Source: Chromatiales bacterium
Lineage (GTDB): Bacteria > Pseudomonadota > Gammaproteobacteria > Granulosicoccales > Granulosicoccaceae
Length of the DNA: 43,757 nucleotides
Direction: 5' to 3'
Assembly (NCBI GenBank): GCA_020631335.1
Contig: JAHDHK010000010.1
Coordinates: 1 to 43,757 of the forward strand
Position numbers and translations under genes: made by a program. Numbering within the stretch: position 1 is the first letter of the stretch; the number at the start of each line of letters is the position of its first letter. Below, one piece after another: positions 34,844 to 42,348 of this stretch. The notes under the pieces were generated by a model. It saw only the letters and a list, made by a program, of their open reading frames with translations. It did no database searches and had not been told where the DNA came from.

Positions 34844-35998
34844 TTAACTATCCAGTGCGGCAGATCTGCTGATCAGTTCTTTCATGATCTCGGAGGTGCC
34901 GCCGTAAATGCGCTGCACACGTGAGTCTGCGTAGCGTCTGGTAATAGGGTATTCCCACATGTAGCCATAACCGCCGTGTAATTGAACGCACGCATCAACG
35001 ACGCGATCCTGCATTTCAGTGAGCCACAGCTTGCACATGGAGGCCTGTTCGGTTGACAGCTGACCATTGTCATGTGCTTCTACGCAGCGATCGACAAACG
35101 CTTCTCCCACTTCAATGTCTGTGCGCAGCTCTGCCAGTTTGTAGCGTGTATTCTGAAAGCTTGCCACGGGCTGCCCGAAGGCTTTGCGCTCGTTAACATA
35201 GGCGACAGTTTCAGCGTAGGCGCCTTTGGCTCCGCCCAATGCCACTACTCCGATCAGTAACCGCTCAAAAGGCAGTTCTGCCATCAACAGGTTCAGCCCG
35301 CGGTTTTCATCGCCGATCGTATTGCTGACAGGCACACGGACGTTATCGAAAAATAGCTCGGCGGTGTCCTGAGATTTCTGCCCCATTTTGTTGAGGTTTT
35401 TTCCGCGTTTGAATCCTTCTCGGTCGGTTTCCACCAGCACAATGCTGATACCGCCGCGTTCAGCGGTCGGGTCGGTTCGACATACCACCGCAATGGCGTC
35501 AGCCATCATGCCGTTGGTGATAAAGATTTTCGAACCGTTGATAATGTAGTCATCGCCTTCGCGGCGTGCAGATGTTTTGATGCCGCGCAGATCAGAGCCG
35601 GCGCCTGGCTCTGTCATTGCCACTGCAAACAGGGCCTCGCCACTCGCGGCTTTCGGAAGCCAGGTTTCGCACAGTGCGTCAGAGGCATTGTTTTGCATGT
35701 AGTAGGCAACAATATCGTGAACGCCGATACCGCCGAGTCCTGCAACTCCACAGCGACCGATTTCTTCATAGATCACGCAGGCTGCCCGCATATCACCACC
35801 CGGGCCGCCGTATTTTTCATCGACCATACAGGACATGGCTCCGAGTGCACCCAGTTGATTCCATATTTCCCGATCCGCATATCCCTGAGATTCCCATGCA
35901 TCGAGTTTGGGTACGGCTTCGCTGTCGAAAAATTTCTTTAACTCACCGCGAAGCAGTTCGTGTTCCTGAGAGTAGATGGTTCTTTTCATAGTGGTCAT
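34844..35998 (-). CDS. Acyl-CoA dehydrogenase
   Basis: A 384-residue FAD acyl-CoA dehydrogenase. AMTEPGAGSDL binds FAD, DDYIINGSKIFITNG is the adjacent motif, and YGGTSEIMKELI closes the C terminus. The YxGT position of short- and medium-chain enzymes has Gly rather than Glu, so the catalytic base is likely the Glu of LPFERLLIG, as in isovaleryl-CoA and long-chain enzymes. Substrate is unknown; branched-chain acyl-CoA oxidation fits with mmsA nearby, but methylmercaptopropionyl-CoA (DmdC) is also possible. The ATG at 35998 is preferred over 36040; neither has a strong Shine-Dalgarno. It is divergent from the MetF-like gene. Confidence 0.85.
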   Translation of the reverse strand: MTTMKRTIYSQEHELLRGELKKFFDSEAVPKLDAWESQGYADREIWNQLGALGAMSCMVDEKYGGPGGDMRAACVIYEEIGRCGVAGLGGIGVHDIVAYYMQNNASDALCETWLPKAASGEALFAVAMTEPGAGSDLRGIKTSARREGDDYIINGSKIFITNGMMADAIAVVCRTDPTAERGGISIVLVETDREGFKRGKNLNKMGQKSQDTAELFFDNVRVPVSNTIGDENRGLNLLMAELPFERLLIGVVALGGAKGAYAETVAYVNERKAFGQPVASFQNTRYKLAELRTDIEVGEAFVDRCVEAHDNGQLSTEQASMCKLWLTEMQDRVVDACVQLHGGYGYMWEYPITRRYADSRVQRIYGGTSEIMKELISRSAALDS

Positions 35999-36116
35999 TA
36001 TGGCTGGCCTGTTCCGGCATTGACTGCGCCGTGCTGGCACTTGTTCGTCGTCGTGTCACAATAACAAAACAACGAGACATTGTATTCTCGATTAAATGCT
36101 AATTTTCCGGTGATTT

Positions 36117-37007
36117 ATGACCGCATTATCCTCCAAAATTTCTAATCGTGAATTTGCCATCACAGCTGAAATAGTGCCTCCGGCATCGGCTTCAGCGGAG
36201 TCTTTACTGGCTGAAGCAAGCCACCTGAAAGATCTGGTTGATGCGATCAACGTCACCGACGGTGCCGGTGCCACCACTACCATGAGCAGTTTTTCAGCCG
36301 CAGCACTGCTGGCAGGGGCCGGCTATGAGCCGGTGCTGCAGGTCACCTGTCGCGACAGAAACCGGATTGCACTGACGGCGGATCTTCTGGGGGCGGCGGC
36401 ACAGGGTTGCCACAATCTATTGATACTCATGGGGGACGATCCGGCCAAGGGTGATCAGCCGGAAGCCAAACCCGTGTTTGACCTCGACTCGCGCCAGGTG
36501 ATGCAGTTGTCGCGGCAATTGCGAGATGATGCGGTGCTGCCGTCCGGGAAGCCGCTGCAGGCAGCGCCACCCTTTTATATCGGTGCCGCCGATATGCCCT
36601 TTGATCCGCCTGCAGACTGGAAGCCCGATGCGTTGCAGTCGAAAATTGACTGTGGCGCGCAGTTTACGCAAACCCAGTTCTGCTTTGAGCCGGCTGTTGC
36701 CCGGCGATTTATCGGCCGCCTGCAGGATGCGGGAATTACCGAACAAGTAGGGGTACTACTCGGGATAGGTCCGATTGTGTCGGCAAAATCCGCCCAGTGG
36801 ATGAACGATAATCTTTACGGGGTGACCATACCCGAAGAAACCATTAAGCGGCTTGAGCAGGCTGCTGATGCGAAGGCGGAAGGTCGTGCCATATGCGCTG
36901 AATTGATTCAGCAGTACCGCGAGATACCCGGGCTTGCCGGTGTGCATATCATGGCGCCGGCGCAAAAACCTGATGCTATTGCCGATGCGATTAAGCTGGC
37001 CGGCTAG
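36117..37007 (+). CDS. Methylenetetrahydrofolate reductase-like protein
   Basis: A 296-residue protein of the MetF family (PF02219), a TIM barrel that interconverts 5,10-methylene- and 5-methyl-tetrahydrofolate with FAD. ITAEIVPP near the start contains the conserved Glu, VTDGAGAT is the next conserved turn, then LILMGDDP (substrate/FAD site), IGAADMP and FTQTQFCFE, the last two typical of MetF. It may be a second MetF copy rather than the biosynthetic one. Placed between acyl-CoA dehydrogenase and mmsA, it may handle methyl-THF from demethylation reactions such as DmdA's; this link is inferred. Confidence 0.85.
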   Translation: MTALSSKISNREFAITAEIVPPASASAESLLAEASHLKDLVDAINVTDGAGATTTMSSFSAAALLAGAGYEPVLQVTCRDRNRIALTADLLGAAAQGCHNLLILMGDDPAKGDQPEAKPVFDLDSRQVMQLSRQLRDDAVLPSGKPLQAAPPFYIGAADMPFDPPADWKPDALQSKIDCGAQFTQTQFCFEPAVARRFIGRLQDAGITEQVGVLLGIGPIVSAKSAQWMNDNLYGVTIPEETIKRLEQAADAKAEGRAICAELIQQYREIPGLAGVHIMAPAQKPDAIADAIKLAG

Positions 37008-37122
37008 CGGTTTCAACGCGCTGCAGGCCGGAGGCACCGAGACATTCATGGTGTGATTTGAATAATGCAGCGTTGGCGCGGGTGGGTGTACACTAGGGGC
37101 TTTGTCAACGCCGAGAGTGCAC

Positions 37123-38649
37123 ATGTCTGCCAAGCCACAAGATCTGCCAAGCCCGTTGCCCCATTTTGTTGATGGCGAAGCATTTGCCGGACAGGGCGCC
37201 CGAAGCGGCGATATCCTGAACCCCGCGACCGGACAGGTCAGTAAACAGGTTGCGTTTGCCAGCGGCGATGACGTGCGTGCAGCCATCGCCAGTGCCCATG
37301 CCGCATTTCCCGGCTGGGCGGGGACTGCACCTGCAAAGCGTGCACAGGTGATGTTCAAATTCCGTGAGTTGCTGCATCAGCACATGGAAGAGCTCGCGGT
37401 CATTGTTTCCAGCGAGCACGGCAAAACCATAGACGATGCGAAAGGCTCAATTACGCGCGGGCTGGAGGTTGTCGAATTTGCCTGCGGCATTCCTCAAATG
37501 CTCAAAGGCGAATACAGTGAAGCTGTAGCGACCAGCGTCGAAAGCTATTCGATGCGACAACCGCTGGGTGTCTGTGCCGGTATTACACCATTTAACTTCC
37601 CTGCAATGGTGCCTATGTGGATGTTTCCGGTCGCGATTGCCTGTGGCAACACCTTTGTTCTGAAGCCGTCCGAAAAAGATCCGTCGTGCAGCTATCGACT
37701 GGCAGAATTGATGATAGAAGCCGGTCTGCCCAAAGGGGTGCTTAATGTTGTCAACGGAGACAAGGAAGCGGTAGATACCCTGTTAACCGATGATCGTGTG
37801 CAGGGTGTGAGTTTTGTCGGTTCTACTGCTATCGGTCAGTATATCTATGAAACCGGCTGTGCCAATGGCAAGCGTGTACAGGCATTATGCGGTGCCAAGA
37901 ATCATATGGTAGTGATGCCTGATGCCGACCTGGATCAGGCCGCCGATGCCGTCATGGGTGCAGCCTACGGGTCTGCCGGTGAGCGATGTATGGCGGTAAG
38001 TGTGGTAGTGACTGTTGATGACAGTACTGCCGACGCACTGATCGAAAAACTTGCGCCACGGGTGAAGGGCTTGCGGGTCGGGCCTTACACTGATGCCACC
38101 GCAGAGATGGGGCCGGTCATCACTCCTGAAGCAAAAGATCGAATCAATGGCTATATTGATCGTGGTGTTGAGTCGGGAGCGCGTTTAGTGGTGGATGGTC
38201 GTGAGGTGACAGTGTCCGGCCATGAGGACGGCTGCTTTGTCGGTGGATGTATCTTCGATAACGTGACCAAAGAGATGGATATTTATAAAGATGAAATTTT
38301 TGGTCCGGTGTTGAGCATCGTCAGGGCGGGCTCCTATGAAGAGGCGCTCGGGCTGGTGAACGATCACGAGTATGGCAATGGCACGGCAATCTTTACGCGC
38401 GATGGAGATGCCGCACGTGATTTTGTCGGCCGTGTACAGATTGGCATGGTCGGGGTTAACGTTCCGATTCCTGTGCCAGTGGCTTATCACAGCTTTGGCG
38501 GTTGGAAGCGCTCACTGTTCGGTGATCACTCTATTCACGGTCCTGAAGGTGTCAGGTTTTATACCCGATTGAAAACAGTGACCACTCGCTGGCCATCGGG
38601 GATCAGAGAAGGCGCTGTATTTAACTTTAAAGCAGGTGGTGAACATTAA
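37123..38649 (+). CDS. mmsA: Methylmalonate-semialdehyde dehydrogenase (acylating)
   Basis: A 508-residue aldehyde dehydrogenase superfamily enzyme, CoA-acylating, that converts methylmalonate or malonate semialdehyde to propionyl- or acetyl-CoA in valine, inositol and pyrimidine breakdown. GVCAGITPFNFPAMVPMWM is the nucleotide-site segment, SFVGSTAIGQYIYE the NAD motif, and GERCMAVSV holds the catalytic Cys; the ERCMA form is characteristic of MmsA. PLFGDHSIHGPEGVRFYTR-like segment near the C terminus also fits. The ATG at 37123 is preferred over the TTG at 37102. Two hairpins follow the stop. Confidence 0.92.
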   Translation: MSAKPQDLPSPLPHFVDGEAFAGQGARSGDILNPATGQVSKQVAFASGDDVRAAIASAHAAFPGWAGTAPAKRAQVMFKFRELLHQHMEELAVIVSSEHGKTIDDAKGSITRGLEVVEFACGIPQMLKGEYSEAVATSVESYSMRQPLGVCAGITPFNFPAMVPMWMFPVAIACGNTFVLKPSEKDPSCSYRLAELMIEAGLPKGVLNVVNGDKEAVDTLLTDDRVQGVSFVGSTAIGQYIYETGCANGKRVQALCGAKNHMVVMPDADLDQAADAVMGAAYGSAGERCMAVSVVVTVDDSTADALIEKLAPRVKGLRVGPYTDATAEMGPVITPEAKDRINGYIDRGVESGARLVVDGREVTVSGHEDGCFVGGCIFDNVTKEMDIYKDEIFGPVLSIVRAGSYEEALGLVNDHEYGNGTAIFTRDGDAARDFVGRVQIGMVGVNVPIPVPVAYHSFGGWKRSLFGDHSIHGPEGVRFYTRLKTVTTRWPSGIREGAVFNFKAGGEH

Positions 38650-38674
38650 TTTTGCGTTGAAAAACGTGATAAAC

Positions 38675-38703
38675 GCAGGTGCATCAGTGTTGCACTGACC
38701 TGC
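38675..38703 (+). other. Bulged hairpin after mmsA
   Basis: A TCAGTG/CACTGA stem (38684-38689 with 38693-38698) extended by an outer GCAGG/CCTGC stem with a 4-base bulge. It lies 25 bp after the mmsA stop and probably shapes the transcript end. Confidence 0.45.
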
Positions 38704-38715
38704 ACAACGATAATA

Positions 38716-38742
38716 GGTGCGCTGCTGTCGCACCGTTCTTTC
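38716..38742 (+). terminator. Terminator candidate after mmsA
   Basis: A 6-bp GGTGCG/CGCACC stem with a 7-base loop, followed by GTTCTTTC. It lies between the mmsA stop and the next gene. Confidence 0.55.
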
Positions 38743-38791
38743 AATGCCCCGCAAAGATGGATCGAGTCGGGGTGTAAGCCGGAGGCATTGA

Positions 38792-39997
38792 ATGGACAGA
38801 GCCGGGAGTCAGCGTTACACGCTGTCAAAAAGCACCAGATCAATACTGGCAGCCGGTCTGTCCTGCGTTGCGATTGCGCTGTTTCATTTTACTATTGGCG
38901 ATTCTTCTGAAGAGTCCACTGGCTCGCTACACGGGCAGCGAACTCTTGATTCAGGCGCAACGCAGGGCGATGGTAGCGCAACGACACCGGACGCCGGTGT
39001 GGCAGCGGTATCTGAACCGGAAGTGGAATATGAAACACTGCCGCGTCTGCCGCTTCCGGCGGTGGCGTTGTCTGCCGAAACACAAAACCTGCTTGATCGC
39101 GGAGGGATAGAGTGGGCAAGGCAGCAGTTGCTCGAACAGGCGACACAGGCGGTGATTGCCGGCGACGACAACAAACTGGCGAACATACTGGCTGAGCTTG
39201 GCGAATTATCTTTGATTGAAGCCGACATAGACACGGCTGAAATGTATCTGGCCGAATCACTGGATCTGTTTGAACAGCAAGGCAACGAGCTGGCGCAGGC
39301 TGGTGTTTATATGCAGCTTGGGCGGCTGCATCTGCTGGTGCGAAAGCGCGCCCGGGTGGCCTCTAATGCCTACGATACGTTGCTCGTTTCACGCTGGAAA
39401 ATCAGCCATGGACAGTTCTATTCGGCTGAATCCGATCTCTTGCGTGTGGCCGACAATAACTTGAAGCTCGAACGCTATGGCGCAGCGGCCAGTACCTATG
39501 CAACTCTGTATCGTGGCTACATGGGCTCCGGCAATTCAATGCAGGCACAGGAGGCGGGCATCGAAGCTATAAAGCTTTATGCATCATCGGGGCGAATGTT
39601 TGATGCGCGGGCATTGCAACAGAAAATGATCGAACAGGGTACCGACCGCGCCGTCTTCGATACGCTGGCCAGTGAACTTGAACAATTACAACGGCAGTTC
39701 GAAGACAGCGTACAGGCGATGGGCGCTGCGCGTGATCAGGAGCAACTATATAACCAGTTGCAGGCGCGCGGTGATGTAGTCAACGCTTGGCGCTTCAGAC
39801 AAAAGGCGCACGCGACAATAGCCAGAGCATCGAAACGCGCACAATACCGGAGCCAGCCGGATGTGCTGGCTGAGCTTTACCGGTCAAACAGAAGTATGAA
39901 AAATGCTTCGGAGTCTTTGTCGCGTGCCAATGCGCTGTATTACGAGTATGGCTTCGATACCACTGATTTGCTGCATTTACAAAGTGAGGTTTATTAG
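38792..39997 (+). CDS. TPR-like helical protein, membrane-anchored
   Basis: A 401-residue protein I cannot assign to a named family. It begins with a basic N terminus and one hydrophobic segment (SILAAGLSCVAIALFHFTIG), probably a membrane anchor, then a low-complexity Ser/Thr/Gly/Glu-rich linker (~35-85). The rest is all-helical with TPR-like spacing, e.g. ILAELGELSLIEADIDTAEMYLAESLDLFEQQG and RYGAAASTYATLYRGYMGSGNSMQAQEAG. Such domains bind other proteins, so a scaffold role in the envelope is likely. GGAGG precedes the ATG at good spacing. No neighbouring gene suggests a partner. Confidence 0.75.
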   Translation: MDRAGSQRYTLSKSTRSILAAGLSCVAIALFHFTIGDSSEESTGSLHGQRTLDSGATQGDGSATTPDAGVAAVSEPEVEYETLPRLPLPAVALSAETQNLLDRGGIEWARQQLLEQATQAVIAGDDNKLANILAELGELSLIEADIDTAEMYLAESLDLFEQQGNELAQAGVYMQLGRLHLLVRKRARVASNAYDTLLVSRWKISHGQFYSAESDLLRVADNNLKLERYGAAASTYATLYRGYMGSGNSMQAQEAGIEAIKLYASSGRMFDARALQQKMIEQGTDRAVFDTLASELEQLQRQFEDSVQAMGAARDQEQLYNQLQARGDVVNAWRFRQKAHATIARASKRAQYRSQPDVLAELYRSNRSMKNASESLSRANALYYEYGFDTTDLLHLQSEVY

Positions 39998-40032
39998 CAG
40001 GCAACCGATGAGCAGCCTATCCGGGTAACCGA

Positions 40033-40069
40033 CTGGCGTATTACGTGTTATGCGCCCGGTATACGCCAG
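40033..40069. terminator. Hairpin between convergent genes
   Basis: A 9-bp CTGGCGTAT/ATACGCCAG stem with a 19-base loop between the stops of the TPR-like gene and the flavoenzyme gene. No T-run, so a modest terminator at best. Confidence 0.5.
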
Positions 40070-40079
40070 GTATGTGTAA

Positions 40080-41219
40080 TCATTCAGCCAGCCAGGAGTC
40101 GTCCAGTTGCGCAAAACTCTCACAGCCCAGCTGTTGTAGTGTACGACGAATTTCATCGCGATAAATTTCGATTACCTGATTGGCGCCGGCAGTGCCCATG
40201 GCACCCATCCCCCAGAAGAAACTTCGACCGGAGAACGCCATCTGTGCGCCCAGGGCTTTACTTCGCACAACATCAAGCCCGGTGCGGATACCACTGTCGA
40301 CCGTAATGGTCATGCCCTGCTCGCTATAATGATTCAGAGCCTTCAGGCTTTGCATGCTGGAAGGTGCGGCATCGAGCTGTCTGCCACCATGGTTGGAGAT
40401 GATGACGCCATCGACACCGATTTCCTGAGCGGTTTTCATGTCTTGCTCGTACTGCACACCTTTGAGCATAAGAGGGCCCGACCAGAGCTGCCGGATCATT
40501 TCAATGCGTTCTTTAGTCACGCCTTTCATGGCGAAACTGGTGATGAAATCAGCCAGCCCCTGATCCGGTGTGGTTTTGTAACGCAGTACGTTGACAAAGT
40601 CCGGTCGGCCGGCTTTCAGTGTGTTGAGCGCCCAGACCGGGTGTGTGGCAGCCTGCCAGATGATGTCGGGTGTCATGCTGAAAGGCAGTTTGAGGCCGTT
40701 TTTCAGCTCGCGGTTTCGTTTTGCGCCGACCGGTATGTCCAATGTGACTACCAGCGTGTGGTAACCGGCCGCAGTGACCCGGCTGAGCAGATCCTTCATC
40801 ACTTCAACATCGTTGGGTACGTACATCTGAAACCAGCACACATCTTTGGCCGCTTTAGCTATTTCATCGAGATCAGTTGTGCTCAGCGTGCTCAGAATGT
40901 AGGGAATGTTTGCTGCCTGAGCGGCTTTTGCCAGTGCCAGTTCCGCGCCCGGCCACATCATATTACCCAGACCAACCGGTGGCACACCGAATGGCATTGC
41001 GTAAGTCTTACCGAACAAAGTAGTCTGCAGGTCGGCATCGGAAGCGTCTCTCAGGTAACGCGGTGTGAGCAATACGTCGTGCCAGTCGGCACGGTTACGT
41101 ATCTTGCCGGCTTCGTCGTCGATGCCGCCATCGACATAGTCGAACGCAAAAGAAGGCATGCGTCGCTTAGCTCGGACTTTCAGATCGGTGATTGACGGTA
41201 ATGCGGTATCGTAGCTCAT
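40080..41219 (-). CDS. FMN-dependent alpha-hydroxy acid oxidase, LldD-like
   Basis: A 379-residue TIM-barrel flavoenzyme of the L-lactate dehydrogenase/glycolate oxidase family. FAFDYVDGG near the start, WFQMYVPND, TLDIPVGAKRNRE and the catalytic-base segment IISNHGGRQLD match the family; VDSGIRTGLDVVRSKALGA binds the FMN phosphate. These enzymes oxidise L-lactate or other 2-hydroxy acids, passing electrons to quinones or oxygen. The TAMAYLG-type loop that separates oxidases from dehydrogenases is not clear to me, so I leave the acceptor open. No lactate permease gene is adjacent. Confidence 0.88.
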   Translation of the reverse strand: MSYDTALPSITDLKVRAKRRMPSFAFDYVDGGIDDEAGKIRNRADWHDVLLTPRYLRDASDADLQTTLFGKTYAMPFGVPPVGLGNMMWPGAELALAKAAQAANIPYILSTLSTTDLDEIAKAAKDVCWFQMYVPNDVEVMKDLLSRVTAAGYHTLVVTLDIPVGAKRNRELKNGLKLPFSMTPDIIWQAATHPVWALNTLKAGRPDFVNVLRYKTTPDQGLADFITSFAMKGVTKERIEMIRQLWSGPLMLKGVQYEQDMKTAQEIGVDGVIISNHGGRQLDAAPSSMQSLKALNHYSEQGMTITVDSGIRTGLDVVRSKALGAQMAFSGRSFFWGMGAMGTAGANQVIEIYRDEIRRTLQQLGCESFAQLDDSWLAE

Positions 41220-41369
41220 GATAAACTTACGGTTAGAGTTGTAGCCAGTTTACACCAGACACAAGGATTGTTGTGTGCTGGTAGAAGAGGTCGGCTGCCG
41301 ACCCGGTAATTTCACTATAAATTTTTTTTGCCTGACCTGCGCAAATGGCGATGGGTGATGAGAGGGCTG

Positions 41370-42143
41370 GTGGCTAAACAAAAATTCTATGTAGTCTGGT
41401 CTGGAAAGCAACCTGGCATCTATACCGACTGGAATACCTGCAAAGCACAGGTAGAGGGGGTGGGTGGTGCCCGGTATAAATCTTTTCCTACGCGTGATCA
41501 GGCAGAGGCGGCGTTCAAAGACGGAGCGGGTGCACCGGGCGCTAAACCCGCGGCATCTGCCAAAAAAGCGAAGCGTACGGATACCAGCGTGAAAACCTAC
41601 AATGCTGCCGAGGTCGCGGCAGTATCAGCATATACAAAAATTTTTACTGACGGTGGCTGTGAGCCCAATCCGGGAGAGGCGGGCACCGGGGTCGTCATTT
41701 ACCGGGATTCCAGTCTCAGCGAGCTCTGGTATGGTATGTACAACGCGAATGGAACCAACAACACCGCCGAATTGAATGGTTTACTGCACGGACTTCTGTT
41801 TGCAAAAGAAGAAGTAGATCGCAATCGTGAGGTGGCCGTGTTCAGCGATTCTCGTTATGCCATTCAATGCATTACACAATGGGCAGCCGGCTGGCAGAAG
41901 CGCGGCTGGACACGACCTTCAGGTGAAATTAAAAATCTGGAGCTGATTAAAGAAATTTTTGCTGTTTATCAGGCTCTGGATAATCAGGTGAAGATTCTGC
42001 ACGTCAACGGACACGTCGGGGTTGAAGGAAATGAGCTTGCCGATCGGATGTCAATCGTCGCAATCAGCCGGCAGATGGAAGAATTACAACAGTGGCAGGA
42101 CACTGCAGACGTCGATGAAATTCTGGCGCTGCGGGCCGGGTAG
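41370..42143 (+). CDS. rnhA: Ribonuclease HI with N-terminal hybrid-binding domain
   Basis: A 257-residue RNase H that cleaves the RNA strand of RNA-DNA hybrids. Residues 1-45 form the viroplasmin-like hybrid-binding domain (KFYVVWSGKQPGIYTDW, ARYKSFPTRDQAEAAF), known from eukaryotic RNase H1 and some bacteria. A Lys/Ala-rich linker follows, then the catalytic domain with D of FTDGG, E of AELNG, D of FSDSRYA and D of ELADRMS, the full four-residue active site. The GTG at 41370 gives the standard start for the family (M-A-K-x-KFYVVW) and has AGAGGG four bases upstream. Most bacterial RNase HI proteins lack the extra domain. Confidence 0.9.
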   Translation: MAKQKFYVVWSGKQPGIYTDWNTCKAQVEGVGGARYKSFPTRDQAEAAFKDGAGAPGAKPAASAKKAKRTDTSVKTYNAAEVAAVSAYTKIFTDGGCEPNPGEAGTGVVIYRDSSLSELWYGMYNANGTNNTAELNGLLHGLLFAKEEVDRNREVAVFSDSRYAIQCITQWAAGWQKRGWTRPSGEIKNLELIKEIFAVYQALDNQVKILHVNGHVGVEGNELADRMSIVAISRQMEELQQWQDTADVDEILALRAG

Positions 42144-42348
42144 GCAGGACTGACGGTATTCTGATTTTCACAATGGATGTTTGAACAGCATCCTGCTGTA
42201 CACTTTGCATTGTGTATTGGCGGATGAATACGCTGGCGTTGCCGTTAACCGCTTTTGCTTGAGTCGTGAGCTTTGCAGGTTAACCGGCGCGGATATATTG
42301 TCCTTTACATTTCCCGCTCAGTGATGGGCACGATATCGGGATGTCATT

